DNA of 64,000 nt from the NCBI RefSeq assembly GCF_004827385.1, contig NZ_SRXN01000002.1, positions 1 to 64,000 on the forward strand, written 5' to 3'. Position numbers and translations under genes: made by a program. Position 1 is the first letter of the stretch, and each line of letters begins with the position of its first letter. The notes under the pieces were generated by a model. It searched no databases. It saw only the letters and a list, made by a program, of their open reading frames with translations, and had not been told where the DNA came from. This DNA comes from Ensifer sp. MPMI2T. GTDB lineage: Bacteria > Pseudomonadota > Alphaproteobacteria > Rhizobiales > Rhizobiaceae. Of the stretch, positions 55,116 to 64,000 are shown in pieces.

Positions 55116-56042
55116 CTATACCGCGGCCTCCCGCCGCCGATATTTCGTAAGATCGTTTTCAAAAGGCAGGTTGCGGCCGCCATAGCCCGTCACCGCGAGC
55201 GAACCGCAAATGACGGCGATTTCGATCGCGCCTCGCAGGTCCGGCTCGTTGAGCAGCCCGTGGACGAAGCCCGCATTGAAGCAGTCGCCGGCACCGGTCG
55301 TGTCGAACACGTCGACGGCGAGCGCCGGCACGCGGCAGATCTCCCCCTTCGAAGAGGCGATGGCGCCGTCGGCGCCGCATTTAACGACCACCGTCGGGCA
55401 GAAACGGGCAATCGAGGCGAGCGCACGCTCGACGTCATCCTCGCCGGTCAACGCCTTCGCCTCGGAGGAATTCGGCAGGAAGACGTCGATCAGCCTCAGC
55501 ATCTCTTCGATGCCGGGCGTCGAGAGCGTGTAGTCAACATGCTGCAAGTCGGAGCAGACGATAATGCCGAGATCGCGCGCCGCCTGGACGAGCGCGCGCC
55601 GTTCCTCGTCGAGCGAGAACCCCTGAAGCAGCAGGACGCTCGGCCTGATGCGCTCAAGATCCTCGGGCTTCGGCAGCGGGTCCGGCTGCTCGGCATAGCT
55701 GATGAAGCCGCGGTCATGCGCGAACGAGAACGCCGCGCTCACCCGGCGCAACGGTTTGTCCAGGTGGATGAAGAGGCCGTCGTCGATATTTTCCCGCCGC
55801 GCTTCGTCGATGATCATGCGGCTGAAGATGTCGTTGCCGAAAGTGCACCACCAACCCGCCTTGGTTCCAAGCCGAGCGAGTGCCAGCGCGGTCGAATAAG
55901 CAGCACCGGGCACCCACTCGAACTCTTCGGCCCAAAGATCGGCGCTGATCTTCGGCACATCCGGGAGGCCGCGGAAGATCAGGTCGAAGTAATACTCTCC
56001 AACCACCATCACGTCGTAGCGGGAGCCAAGCGCCTCGCTCAC
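55116..56042 (-). CDS. PfkB-family carbohydrate kinase
   Basis: A 308-residue ribokinase-fold enzyme. The substrate region starts VVGEYYFDLIFRGLPDVP, the N-terminal Gly-rich region is WVPGAAYSTALALARLG, and the anion-hole/catalytic motif is DVFDTTGAGDCFNAGFVHGLL (Asp base). The GTG start overlaps the GH4 stop codon (GTGA), so the two proteins are made together. It could phosphorylate the imported sugar or the monosaccharide released by GH4. Which one is not shown by sequence, and it matters because GH4 relatives often need 6-phosphorylated substrate. Confidence 0.88.
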   Translation of the reverse strand: MSEALGSRYDVMVVGEYYFDLIFRGLPDVPKISADLWAEEFEWVPGAAYSTALALARLGTKAGWWCTFGNDIFSRMIIDEARRENIDDGLFIHLDKPLRRVSAAFSFAHDRGFISYAEQPDPLPKPEDLERIRPSVLLLQGFSLDEERRALVQAARDLGIIVCSDLQHVDYTLSTPGIEEMLRLIDVFLPNSSEAKALTGEDDVERALASIARFCPTVVVKCGADGAIASSKGEICRVPALAVDVFDTTGAGDCFNAGFVHGLLNEPDLRGAIEIAVICGSLAVTGYGGRNLPFENDLTKYRRREAAV

Positions 56043-57424
56043 GACCAGTCACCTGCATATTGCGCATGCGCCGCAAGATATTCGTCGACCAGCGGGACGG
56101 CACGCGAATAGGAGAGCACGAGGGGATGCGCCATCAGCGCCTCGACGGCGAGTTCGCGGCTCCGCTCCTTGACCGCGCGGACGGCCCGCCGCTCGTAATG
56201 CTTGACGTTCTGGACGAGCTGCGCCTGGGCCTCGGGCATGGCGCCCATCTTGAGCGGCCTGATGCCGCTCTTGTCGACCACACAGCTCACCTCCACGACA
56301 TCGTCGGCGCGCAGCCCGTCGATCGCGCCCTCATTGCGGACGTTGAGACCCGTGTAGCAAGGCTTTCCGGTCTGCAGCGCATCGACAAGGTTGAGCGCGA
56401 CTCCGGCATAGCCCTCACCCTCTTCACCGGTCTCGCCGTCCGCAATGCTTTCGACGAACTTGTCGGCCTCCTCCATGCTTGGCGCGTCAGACAGCGCGTA
56501 ATGCATGTAGGTCGCATTGCGACGCCGCTCATAGGCATAGTAGGCTGCCAGCGCTCCCTCGGCGTCGGTATCGAGATCGATCGTGCCGAGCTTGGCAATC
56601 AAGGCCGCATTCAGGTCCTTGACCTCCTCACCACGCGTGCGCTCGTCAGACTTGAGTGCTTCAACGGCCTTTTCCGCATAGTAGTAGTAATAGAGATATT
56701 CGTTGATCCAGTTGCGCTGATGGCGGATCAGCTTGCTGTCGAACATGCGCTGCGACGTCGCGCGGATGAAGGCGTCGTCGTCAAGCAACGGCTGGAGCAC
56801 TTCCTTTCCGTCGATCTTTGCGCTTCTCGTAAAGGAAAGGTGGTTGAGACCATAGACCTCGGCATGCACGTCATTCTGCGGCACCTTGTACCAGCGCGCC
56901 AAGGCTTCCTGCGCCCCGTTCGCGCCGTCGCAAATGCCGACCGTGCGGTGATAGCCTTCGTTCTGCAGCGCTTGCGCGACCAGGCCGGCCGGGTTGGTGA
57001 AGTTGAACAGCCAGGCGTCGGGACTGACCTTCTTCAGGATTTCCGCGTATTTGAGGATGACCGGAATGCTGCGAAGCGCCATCGCAAAACCGCCCGGACC
57101 TGTGGTCTCCTGACCCAGCACGCCATGGGCAAGCGCGATGCGTTCATCCTTGATTCGCCCCTCTTCGTTGCCCGGCCGAACCGTGGTCACGACATAGCTT
57201 GCCCCTTCTAGCGCCCGCTCCGCATCGGCCGACATCGTGATTCTGACCGGGGACTGCATGCGCCGCGCCAGCTCCTGACTGATCCGCCCGAAGAGATCGA
57301 GCTTCTGCTCGTTGACGTCCTGCAAGCAGATCTCGGTCAGACCGCTCCTCTCCGCGCGCCTGAGGGCGGATCCGACAAACAGGGGTGCCCGGACTCCGCC
57401 GCCGCCAATCAAGGTCAGTTTCAT
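56039..57424 (-). CDS. glycoside hydrolase family 4 (6-phospho-beta-glucosidase-like)
   Basis: A 461-residue NAD- and metal-dependent glycosidase. The N-terminal Rossmann segment is LTLIGGGGVRAPLFVG, then VTTVRPGNEEGRIKDERIA, FNFTNPAGLVAQAL and YGLNHLSF; the last is typical of the 6-phospho-beta-glucosidase branch. The metal-binding Cys motif reads GICDGANGAQ rather than the usual Cys-Asn or Cys-His-Ser, so substrate preference cannot be read from it. It is the first gene of the minus-strand operon, 34 bases from a perfect 16-bp palindromic operator, and overlaps the PfkB gene. Confidence 0.87.
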   Translation of the reverse strand: MKLTLIGGGGVRAPLFVGSALRRAERSGLTEICLQDVNEQKLDLFGRISQELARRMQSPVRITMSADAERALEGASYVVTTVRPGNEEGRIKDERIALAHGVLGQETTGPGGFAMALRSIPVILKYAEILKKVSPDAWLFNFTNPAGLVAQALQNEGYHRTVGICDGANGAQEALARWYKVPQNDVHAEVYGLNHLSFTRSAKIDGKEVLQPLLDDDAFIRATSQRMFDSKLIRHQRNWINEYLYYYYYAEKAVEALKSDERTRGEEVKDLNAALIAKLGTIDLDTDAEGALAAYYAYERRRNATYMHYALSDAPSMEEADKFVESIADGETGEEGEGYAGVALNLVDALQTGKPCYTGLNVRNEGAIDGLRADDVVEVSCVVDKSGIRPLKMGAMPEAQAQLVQNVKHYERRAVRAVKERSRELAVEALMAHPLVLSYSRAVPLVDEYLAAHAQYAGDWS

Positions 57425-57457
57425 GCTTTACTCCGTCGTTCCGATTGTGATATCGCT

Positions 57458-57473
57458 ACTGGATATATCCAGT
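57458..57473. promoter_or_regulatory. GntR/HutC operator of the GH4 operon
   Basis: ACTGGATATATCCAGT, a perfect 16-bp palindrome between the GH4 start (57424) and the divergent GntR gene (57734). It is close to GH4, so it probably represses that promoter. Confidence 0.72.
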
Positions 57474-57593
57474 TATGTCAATTCGATCTGGCAGACGCTT
57501 TTCTCGCAATCCACAAGGTGGGCCGAAACCAATAGTGCATGTCGCCTGAGAGGGCGTAGCGGTTTCGGGGCAACGAAATGCATGAAAACAAAG

Positions 57594-57641
57594 ACCTAAA
57601 GTGCGCCGCATCGCTCCAATTGGATGCGACGAGCTTTAGGT
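57594..57641. repeat. palindromic intergenic repeat
   Basis: ACCTAAAG...CTTTAGGT outer arms and CGCATC/GATGCG inner arms form an interrupted hairpin of 48 bases. It resembles a palindromic element common in rhizobial intergenic DNA. Confidence 0.55.
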
Positions 57642-57733
57642 GGAACGGAAAACGCGCCGGGCCCTTGTCTTCAACCTTGCCAGGTGCAATGCAGAAGGGC
57701 ATCCGGCAAACTGGCGGCTGAAACGAACGACGC

Positions 57734-58507
57734 ATGGCACGACACGCAAATCTTCCGGACGAAAGTTCCATCGACCGCAACCACCCGGATGCGCTCTACG
57801 TGCAGTTGCGAAACCTGCTCAAGGGCATGATCGAAAGACGGGAGCTTGCGGTCAACGACAAGCTTCCGTCCGAGCGGGAACTGGTCGCGGCCTATGGCGT
57901 CAGCCGCATTACGGTGCGCCAGGCGGTGAAGGACCTCGAGAATCTCGGCTATCTGCAGACACGCCCCGGCAAGGGCATCTATGTCACCGAGCCGATGCCG
58001 ATCTATGAACTCGAGGTCGTGCGGAGCTTCACCCAGACGGCCTACGCGAACAGTCGCAAGCCGGGCATGCGCCTTCTAGCCGGCAAGATCATTCGCGCCG
58101 ACGCTGAAGTCGCACGGCCGCTATCCCTGCCGACCGGCGCAGACGTCGTTTTCCTTGAGAGATTGCGCCTCCTCGATGACGTGCCGGTGGTCATCCAGCG
58201 GGACTGGTTCTCCGCCTCGCTCGCGCCGGGCATTCTCGACATCGACTGGACGGTCGAGAACCGGTCGCTCTATGCGGAATTCGAGAACCGTTATGGAATC
58301 ATTCCGTCGCGCGGCCAATCGACCTTGAGTGCCCGGCTCGCCACCGACACGGAGGCGTCATTCCTTGAGCTCGATGTTCCTGCCGCGGTCCTGACGTTGG
58401 ACCAGATCGCCTACGACACGCACAACCGCACAGTCAATGTAAGCACCGCCACCTACCATCCGACCCGCTATCCGCTGTCGTTGACCCAATCCCACAGAAG
58501 GCTGTGA
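57734..58507 (+). CDS. GntR/HutC-family transcriptional regulator
   Basis: A 257-residue regulator. The winged helix is at about 18-85 (YVQLRNLLKGMIERRELAVNDKLPSERELVAAYGVSRITVRQAV). A UTRA ligand-binding domain follows (about 105-245, SFTQTAYANSRKPGMRLLAGKI and FLERLRLLDDVPVVIQRDW). HutC-type proteins bind sugar phosphates or similar effectors. It is divergent from the GH4-PfkB-ABC operon and is its likely controller through the 57458-57473 palindrome. Confidence 0.88.
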   Translation: MARHANLPDESSIDRNHPDALYVQLRNLLKGMIERRELAVNDKLPSERELVAAYGVSRITVRQAVKDLENLGYLQTRPGKGIYVTEPMPIYELEVVRSFTQTAYANSRKPGMRLLAGKIIRADAEVARPLSLPTGADVVFLERLRLLDDVPVVIQRDWFSASLAPGILDIDWTVENRSLYAEFENRYGIIPSRGQSTLSARLATDTEASFLELDVPAAVLTLDQIAYDTHNRTVNVSTATYHPTRYPLSLTQSHRRL

Positions 58508-58720
58508 TCCGTCCATCCGGGCGTCTTTCTCCGCAACCATAGATTTGCGTATCGATCCGAGAATCTACCAGTTCGGTCTGTTCCCGCGGAAACACAAAAC
58601 GCTCTCGGACTGGTCAATATATGCCAGCGAGAACGGCAGGGAACGTTCTTCAAGTCACGCAATACCGCATGACTTGCGAGGGGTTTGACTGGGGAGACAC
58701 TCCATGAAACGGCACCGCAT

Positions 58721-58821
58721 CTACAGCGCCGCGCGTCCAATCGGCGCGCAAAGGTCGCTGTAGCACTTTGAATTGCTGCACGACACTTAAATCGGTTTCG
58801 ATTTAAGGAATCACGCAGCAG
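58721..58821. repeat. RIME-like intergenic mosaic element, copy 3 (inverted)
   Basis: The reverse complement of this stretch matches the copy at 36433 closely, with nearly identical central bases (33 of 34 by eye). It keeps the CTACAGCG/CGCTGTAG pair. A perfect CTTAAATCG-GTTT-CGATTTAAG stem lies at 58786-58807. It occupies the 325-base gap between the GntR and RTX genes; the remainder (58508-58720) shows nothing I can name. Confidence 0.75.
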
Positions 58822-58965
58822 TTTATCGACGCCTTGTCGCTCGCGACGATGAGCGACCGCCCGCCATGGGCGCCCTTTCCAAAAAGACCATCCATCACCA
58901 CGCCGAGGCGATCACCCCGGCGAACAGAGATGCATGTCCCGATGCACAGAAACAAGGAAACAAGT

Positions 58966-61900
58966 ATGGCGACTACCTTCGGAACTGCCGGCAACGACGT
59001 TTTGACCGGCGGCGATCTTGAGAGCGATTTCATCATAGCGCTTGCCGGCGACGACATCGTCAACGGCGGCATGGGAAGCGATACGGTGACCGGAGACGAG
59101 GGGAATGACACCGTCAACGGCTCGTTCCAATACGACAACCTCATGGGCGGCGACGGCAACGACACGCTGAACGGCAACAGCGGGGACGACCTGCTGACCG
59201 GTGGCGCCGGCGCAGACACCCTCAACGGCGGCAGCGGCAGGGACAGGTTTCTCGGCTCGACGCTTGGCGACGTCTCCGGCGACGTGATCGACGGCGGCTC
59301 CGGCACGGATACCGCTCATGTCGACTATTCGGCCCACACGGCCGCCATCAATTTCACTGTCAAGGACTGGATCACGCCGCAAACACTGACCGGCGGCCTT
59401 CAGACCAGGAATGTCGAGGCGTTCGCGATCAATGGAACGAATTTCGACGACATCATAACCGGCGGCAACTATGCCGACATGCTGATGGGCGGGCTCGGCG
59501 CTGACAGGCTTTCAGGCGGCCGCGGAACCGACGTCCTCTTCGGCGGTGACGGCAACGACACATTGACGGGCGGCTACGGCTTCGACGTGGTGCGTGGAGA
59601 CGCCGGCGATGACTTTCTTTCCGGTGAAGCGGGCATCGACGACCTCCGCGGCGGCGAAGGGGATGACAAGGTCTATGGGGGTAACGAAGCCGATTGGCTT
59701 TATGGCGAGAACGGTAACGATCTCCTGTCGGGCGGAAACGACAACGACAATCTCCAGGGCGGTGCAGGCGCAGACAACCTGGCCGGCGACGCCGGTAACG
59801 ACTCGCTCGACGGCGGTATCGATGACGACCGGCTCGAAGGCGGCGCCGGCGACGACACGCTCAACTACACCTATGGCCAGGGCAAGGACATAATCACCGA
59901 CGCAAGCGGCAACGACCGGCTGGTGGTCCGCAACTTCTCCGGAAACTTCACCGCAAAGGCAGCCACCGAGATCAATACTCTTGCCGGTGGCACGACGTTC
60001 AAGGGCATCGAGCACTATTCGATCTATGCGGCCGGTTCGGACATCAACAAGATCGTGACCGGCAGCGGCAATGATTATGTCGACGCCGCAGCCGGTGACG
60101 ACTACGTCGACGGCGGTGCCGGCAACGACACCCTTCTCGCTGGAAACGGTCGTGACACCGTCAATGGCGGCATCGGCAACGACACCGTGACCCTCGGCGA
60201 TGGCGGCGCCGACAAGGGCGACGGCGGCACCGGTACGGACACGGTCGCGGTCGACCGCCGCTCGCTGTCAACCGCGCAGACCTTCTCCGCCACCGGTGCC
60301 GCGGCAACGCTCTCCGATGGTACAACCCTCAAGAACTTCGAACATTATCGCGTCGAATTCGGCTCCGGTAATGACGTGGTGAAGTCGGTCGGCTCCGCGC
60401 TCAGCGTTGCCTTCTACGGCTACGGCGGAAACGATACCCTGATCGGCACCAACGGCAATGACACGCTCGATGGCGGAGAGGGAAGCGACACGCTCAACTC
60501 AGGTGCGGGGAACGACGTCATCCGCGACTTTGGAGGCAAGAACTCGATCACTGCCGGAGACGGCAATGATGTGGTCAATGTCGGCGACAGCGCGACCGGA
60601 GCGGCCAGCTACAACTCGGTCAATCTCGGAACCGGCAACGATAGCTTCGCGCGCTCCGCATCGACGGGCACTCTGGTCGTCGACGGTGGCACGGGCACCG
60701 ATTTTGCCTCCATCAATTTCAGCAAGTACACCCAAGGCATTACCTTCAAACTTGCGCCCTCGGTAACGGCGACGAATGCGCCCGTCACAGTGAAAAACGT
60801 TGAGCGGATCGCGCTCATCGGCGGAACGGGCAACGATGTCTTCGTCGGTGGAGGCCTCAATGACGATCTGCGCGGCGGCGCCGGTCACGACAGCCTCAGC
60901 GCCGGGGCCGGCAACGATCTCCTGTCCGGCGATGCCGGCAACGATACGCTGCGGGCTGGAACGGGCAACGACACCATCTACGGTGACACCGCGACCACCA
61001 GCGGTGGCAGGGATGTGATCTACGCCGAGGATGGCAATGACACGGTCTATGCCGGTATCGGCGACCGCTCCGACGGCGGCACAGGCACGGACGTGCTCAG
61101 GCTGAACGTCTCCGAGCAGACGAAGGATATCGCGTTCAACTTCTCGACCGGCACGGTCAATGTTGATACGGCGACATCCTTCAGCGCCTTCGAAGCGCTC
61201 GACTATGTCGGCAGCAAGGGCAAGGACACGGTTGCGGGTGGTACCCTCAATGACATCCTCGACGGCATGTCCGGCAACGATGTCCTCAGGGGCGGCAACG
61301 GCAACGACACGCTGCGCGACGGCGCTGGTGACGACCAGCTCTTCGGCGACGCCGGGAACGACGTTCTTACCCGCACCGTTCATTCCGGCAAGGATCTCTT
61401 CGATGGCGGCGTCGGTATCGATACGCTGAGCTTCGCGGAGGGAGCGACTTCGGTCGTGCTCGACCTGCAGGCCCAGGCCAAGAACAAAGGGCTGGCGCTC
61501 GGTCTCACCGTCAAGAATTTCGAGAACATCATCGGCAGCGCAGCCGATGACGAAATTCGCGGTGATGCGACCGCCAACACCCTCTATGGCAAGGGCGCCG
61601 ACGATATCCTCGATGGCCGCGATGGCAACGACATCCTGGTCGGAGGCGCGGGAGACGACTGGCTGACAGGCGGTGCCGGCAATGACCGGTTCGTCTTCGA
61701 CCGCGAGGGACGTGACGGTGAAGGCGACGTCATCACCGACTTCGTCCGCGGTCAGGACAAGCTCGTCATCAATCGCGCCGCCTTCGGTATCGCCGCCAGC
61801 GATGCGACAGTGACGCTGGTCACAGGCACGGACCCCGTCGCGACAAGCACCAAGGGCACGTTCCTGTTCGAGATGGACAATGGCCGCCTCTGGTACGACG

Positions 61901-61992
61901 CCGACGGCAATGCCGCGACGGCGGACCTGGAACTGGTCGCGATCCTTCAGAACGTCAAGGCGCTCTCGACGAGCGACTTCTCCTTCCTCTAA
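58966..61992 (+). CDS. RTX calcium-binding repeat protein, probable type I secretion substrate
   Basis: A 1008-residue acidic, Cys-poor protein without an N-terminal signal. Blocks of GGxGxDxLx nonapeptides recur at roughly 6-95, 164-298, 384-423, 485-525, 618-705, 758-811 and 861-911. Between blocks is a recurring spacer with a VKN(F/V)E-type core ([27 protein letters not shown]). The C-terminus ([25 protein letters not shown], ending DFSFL) matches the secretion-signal end of rhizobial RTX proteins such as ExsH/PlyB-type substrates. ATG at 58966 follows AAGGA. No catalytic domain is visible and no secretion genes are adjacent. Confidence 0.9.
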   Translation: MATTFGTAGNDVLTGGDLESDFIIALAGDDIVNGGMGSDTVTGDEGNDTVNGSFQYDNLMGGDGNDTLNGNSGDDLLTGGAGADTLNGGSGRDRFLGSTLGDVSGDVIDGGSGTDTAHVDYSAHTAAINFTVKDWITPQTLTGGLQTRNVEAFAINGTNFDDIITGGNYADMLMGGLGADRLSGGRGTDVLFGGDGNDTLTGGYGFDVVRGDAGDDFLSGEAGIDDLRGGEGDDKVYGGNEADWLYGENGNDLLSGGNDNDNLQGGAGADNLAGDAGNDSLDGGIDDDRLEGGAGDDTLNYTYGQGKDIITDASGNDRLVVRNFSGNFTAKAATEINTLAGGTTFKGIEHYSIYAAGSDINKIVTGSGNDYVDAAAGDDYVDGGAGNDTLLAGNGRDTVNGGIGNDTVTLGDGGADKGDGGTGTDTVAVDRRSLSTAQTFSATGAAATLSDGTTLKNFEHYRVEFGSGNDVVKSVGSALSVAFYGYGGNDTLIGTNGNDTLDGGEGSDTLNSGAGNDVIRDFGGKNSITAGDGNDVVNVGDSATGAASYNSVNLGTGNDSFARSASTGTLVVDGGTGTDFASINFSKYTQGITFKLAPSVTATNAPVTVKNVERIALIGGTGNDVFVGGGLNDDLRGGAGHDSLSAGAGNDLLSGDAGNDTLRAGTGNDTIYGDTATTSGGRDVIYAEDGNDTVYAGIGDRSDGGTGTDVLRLNVSEQTKDIAFNFSTGTVNVDTATSFSAFEALDYVGSKGKDTVAGGTLNDILDGMSGNDVLRGGNGNDTLRDGAGDDQLFGDAGNDVLTRTVHSGKDLFDGGVGIDTLSFAEGATSVVLDLQAQAKNKGLALGLTVKNFENIIGSAADDEIRGDATANTLYGKGADDILDGRDGNDILVGGAGDDWLTGGAGNDRFVFDREGRDGEGDVITDFVRGQDKLVINRAAFGIAASDATVTLVTGTDPVATSTKGTFLFEMDNGRLWYDADGNAATADLELVAILQNVKALSTSDFSFL

Positions 61993-62010
61993 GGTAGGCG
62001 TCCCCAGATG

Positions 62011-62041
62011 CGCCCGTCCCGCGAAAGCGGGGCGGGCGTTT
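62011..62041 (+). terminator. terminator of the RTX gene
   Basis: CGCCCGTCCCGC and GCGGGGCGGGCG pair with one G-T around GAAA, followed by TTT, 19 bases after the stop. Confidence 0.7.
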
Positions 62042-62260
62042 CGCTGTTCCGGGCTGGGTTAGTTGCGTCGGACGCCGCCACTGTCGACGCTGCTTCTGCG
62101 GATCGCGAGCCCGGTAACGCTGAACAGAACGCAAGCAAAAGCCTCGTCTGCGCAGCCGTGCCGGCAACGCTCGGCCACAGCATTCATCCTCCGAGGGCGA
62201 ATAGTGGCTCTTGTGGAACATCTTCTCGCGCACGGTGTTGAGCGCTCCACAGGAGCGAAC

Positions 62261-62455
62261 ATGAAGGCGCACGTCGAGGATCGCTTCACCGCTGAAACGC
62301 CGACACCGATACCCCTTGTCGGCACGGGTATCTCGATGAGCGTCGGACTGCTTCCTGGAAAGACAGGTGGTTCGGAAGCAACAAGCTCATGGCTATGGCA
62401 CCGCTCCCGCGGGACGACTATGACGGCGCCCAATGTTCGCGAGGGTCATCCATGA
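62261..62455 (+). CDS. possible 64-aa leader ORF coupled to the SDR gene
   Basis: ATG with GGAG five bases upstream. A 64-residue product beginning MKAHVEDRFTAETPTPIPLVG ends in a stop that overlaps the next gene's ATG (ATGA). No family resemblance, and codon use is less biased than in neighbours. The ribosome site and coupling favour a real or regulatory ORF; lack of similarity argues against it. The preceding 62042-62260 holds nothing recognisable. Confidence 0.3.
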   Translation: MKAHVEDRFTAETPTPIPLVGTGISMSVGLLPGKTGGSEATSSWLWHRSRGTTMTAPNVREGHP

Positions 62456-63741
62456 AAGTACTCGTGGTCGGCGCTTCCGGCCTGATCGGCTCAGCAGTTT
62501 GCGCGAAACTTCGCGACCGCGGCATAAGGATCGTTCGTCTGGTGCGACCGGGCTCGCGCCTTAGGTCCGCCCCAGACGACGACATTGTTGAGCTCGATGT
62601 CGCGCGAGCGGTCACACCGGCGGACTGGCTCCCCTATTTGTCGGGCATTGCTGCGGTCGTGAATTGCGCCGGAACCCTTCAAGACAGCCCCAGCGAGAAT
62701 ACGTCTGGCGTTCACGCGCGCGGACCGTCTGCACTGTTTGAAGCTTGTGAGCAGGTGGGCGTGCGGTGCGTTATCCATTTCTCCGCCATGGGCGTTGAAA
62801 AGGAGCAGCCCTCGTCGTTTTCGCAGACGAAGCTTGAGGGCGACAAGGCGCTGATGGCTCGAGACCTGGATTGGGTCATCCTCCGCCCCTCCGTCGTTCT
62901 CGGTCCTGGGGCCTTCGGCGCCAGCGCCCTCTTCAGAGGGTTGGCGGCCTTGCCCATCCTGCCGCTCATGCCCCAGACTGGACCTCTTCAAGTCGTGCGG
63001 CTTGAAGATGTGGTGCATACGGTCGAGCTTCTCGTCGCCCCAGCCGCTCCCAAAAGAGTCGTCCTGGAGATCGCGGGACCAGAGGTCCTGTCCTTCGAAG
63101 ACGTCGTCGGGATCTACCGCCGTTGGCTGGGCTGGCCGCCTGCCCGGGTCATCAGGATACCTCCCCTTTTAGCCAATCTCATCTACAGGCTCAGCGATCT
63201 CGCCGGAGCGTTGGGCTGGCGTCCTCCGACGAGAAGCACGGCGCAAAAGGAGATCGCGCGCGGCGCAGTGGGCGACGCTCGGCAGTGGATGGAGACGACG
63301 CGGATTCGGCCGGCCGCCTTGTCCGAGGCTCTCGCCAGAACGCCGCCTTCGGTCCAGGAAAGATGGTTCTCCAGGCTCTACCTCCTGAAGCCCCTCATCT
63401 TCGTCGTTCTGTCGTTGTTCTGGATCGCGACGGGCATCATCTCCCTCACGTTCGGATATGGCATCGGCGTCGATCTGATGCAGCGTGCGGGCGCCGGTGT
63501 TTTCTCCGGGCCGAGCGTCGTTGCCGGCGCGCTTGCGGATATTCTCATCGGACTTGCGATCGCCATTCGTCGAATCACCCGCATCGGACTCTATGGTGCG
63601 GTCGGTCTATCCCTCTTTTACGCACTCGCCGGAACGCTTCTGCTCCCAGAGCTATGGAACGAACCACTCGGGCCTCTCACGAAGATTTGGCCGATCATCG
63701 CACTGCAACTCGCCGCGTTCGCCATGCTTGAGGAGCGATAA
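62452..63741 (+). CDS. NAD(P)-binding epimerase fused to DoxX-like membrane domain
   Basis: A 429-residue two-part protein. Residues 1-290 are an atypical SDR: Rossmann motif LVVGASGLIGSAVCAKL, NCAGTLQDSP, RPSVVLGPGAFG. The active-site YxxxK is not evident; SQTKLEGDK stands in its place. Residues 305-429 carry four hydrophobic helices typical of DoxX-like family PF13781 (LLKPLIFVVLSLFWIATGIISL and following). This fusion is known in proteobacteria next to DUF2269 genes, as here. GAGGG precedes the ATG. A quinone or lipid-linked redox role at the membrane is inference. Confidence 0.85.
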   Translation: MKVLVVGASGLIGSAVCAKLRDRGIRIVRLVRPGSRLRSAPDDDIVELDVARAVTPADWLPYLSGIAAVVNCAGTLQDSPSENTSGVHARGPSALFEACEQVGVRCVIHFSAMGVEKEQPSSFSQTKLEGDKALMARDLDWVILRPSVVLGPGAFGASALFRGLAALPILPLMPQTGPLQVVRLEDVVHTVELLVAPAAPKRVVLEIAGPEVLSFEDVVGIYRRWLGWPPARVIRIPPLLANLIYRLSDLAGALGWRPPTRSTAQKEIARGAVGDARQWMETTRIRPAALSEALARTPPSVQERWFSRLYLLKPLIFVVLSLFWIATGIISLTFGYGIGVDLMQRAGAGVFSGPSVVAGALADILIGLAIAIRRITRIGLYGAVGLSLFYALAGTLLLPELWNEPLGPLTKIWPIIALQLAAFAMLEER

Positions 63742-64000
63742 TGCTCTGTTTCGTGCTCAAGTACGTTCACCTCATCGGCGCTTCGGTCCTGCTCGGCACG
63801 GGAGCGGGGATCGCCTCTTTCATGCTGCTTGCCCATCGCACCGGCCGTGCCGATGCGATTGCCGCCGTTGCCCGCATCGTTGTCGTGGCGGATTTTATCT
63901 TCACCGCCACCGCCGTCGTTCTGCAGCCCGTCACCGGTATCGCGCTTGCCTGGAACGTCGGCTATTCGCTGACTGAAGAATGGATCCTGATTTCCCTGTT
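63741..64000 (+). CDS. DUF2269 membrane protein (partial, 3' end outside window)
   Basis: The ATG overlaps the previous stop codon (TAATG), so it is coupled to the SDR-DoxX gene. The visible 86 residues start FVLKYVHLIGASVLLGTGAGIASFMLLAHRTG, followed by a second helix with VVADFIFTATAVVLQPVTG. These match the DUF2269 family of integral membrane proteins of unknown function. The frame runs off the end of the window. Confidence 0.85.
   Translation, partial: MLCFVLKYVHLIGASVLLGTGAGIASFMLLAHRTGRADAIAAVARIVVVADFIFTATAVVLQPVTGIALAWNVGYSLTEEWILISL

Overview
The window looks like accessory or chromid DNA of a Sinorhizobium/Ensifer-type alphaproteobacterium. It is GC-rich and dense in ABC sugar importers with LacI and GntR regulators. 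It carries a eukaryotic-type glutamine synthetase II (glnII) divergent from a GstI-like small gene, an inositol importer with IolR-type sites, a LigD-Ku NHEJ operon, and RIME-like intergenic mosaic repeats. From memory the gene content resembles pSymB of S. meliloti. That placement is inference, not a computed match.

Layout. 1-894 is the partial end of a KpsC/LpsZ capsule gene. 1.2-1.8 kb holds three very small, mostly membrane ORFs. 2.1-15.8 kb is a large sugar-acid locus. A minus-strand run carries a GntR regulator, D-erythronate dehydrogenase (denD), an SDR dehydrogenase and a complete CUT1 ABC importer. A LacI regulator and otnC also lie on the minus strand, opposite a plus-strand run of MFS transporter, ltnD, otnI and otnK. 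Together these enzymes would oxidise C4 aldonates (L-threonate, D-erythronate), isomerise, phosphorylate and decarboxylate them to DHAP. Three LacI-type palindromes sit in the divergent gap. 15.8-18.0 kb is a decayed RbsC/RbsA-type transporter next to a LacI regulator that has lost part of its ligand domain.

19.1-20.7 kb has two orphan genes. 20.8-26.7 kb is a tight five-gene repair operon: ligD, ku, a BRCT-like/MerR-like/TPR protein, an alpha/beta hydrolase and an ExoIII-type nuclease. 26.8-32.7 kb has a 3-hydroxyisobutyrate-dehydrogenase-like gene and then an inositol set (iolI-like, ibpA, iatA, iatP) ending in a strong terminator. 33.3-35.1 kb is a chemoreceptor. 35.4-40.4 kb is a second CUT2 sugar importer with a divergent LacI repressor and tandem operators. 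40.7-47.3 kb is a TctDE two-component system, an extra binding protein and the TctCBA tricarboxylate transporter, with a candidate TctD box.

47.5-50.6 kb holds a small ORF, a HAD phosphatase, and glnII with a -24/-12 promoter divergent from gstI. 50.6-58.5 kb is a CUT1 importer with a PfkB kinase and a GH4 glycosidase under a divergent GntR/HutC regulator. 59.0-62.0 kb is a 1008-residue RTX protein. 62.3-64.0 kb is an SDR-DoxX fusion followed by a partial DUF2269 membrane protein.

No tRNA, rRNA, CRISPR array or intact insertion sequence was seen.
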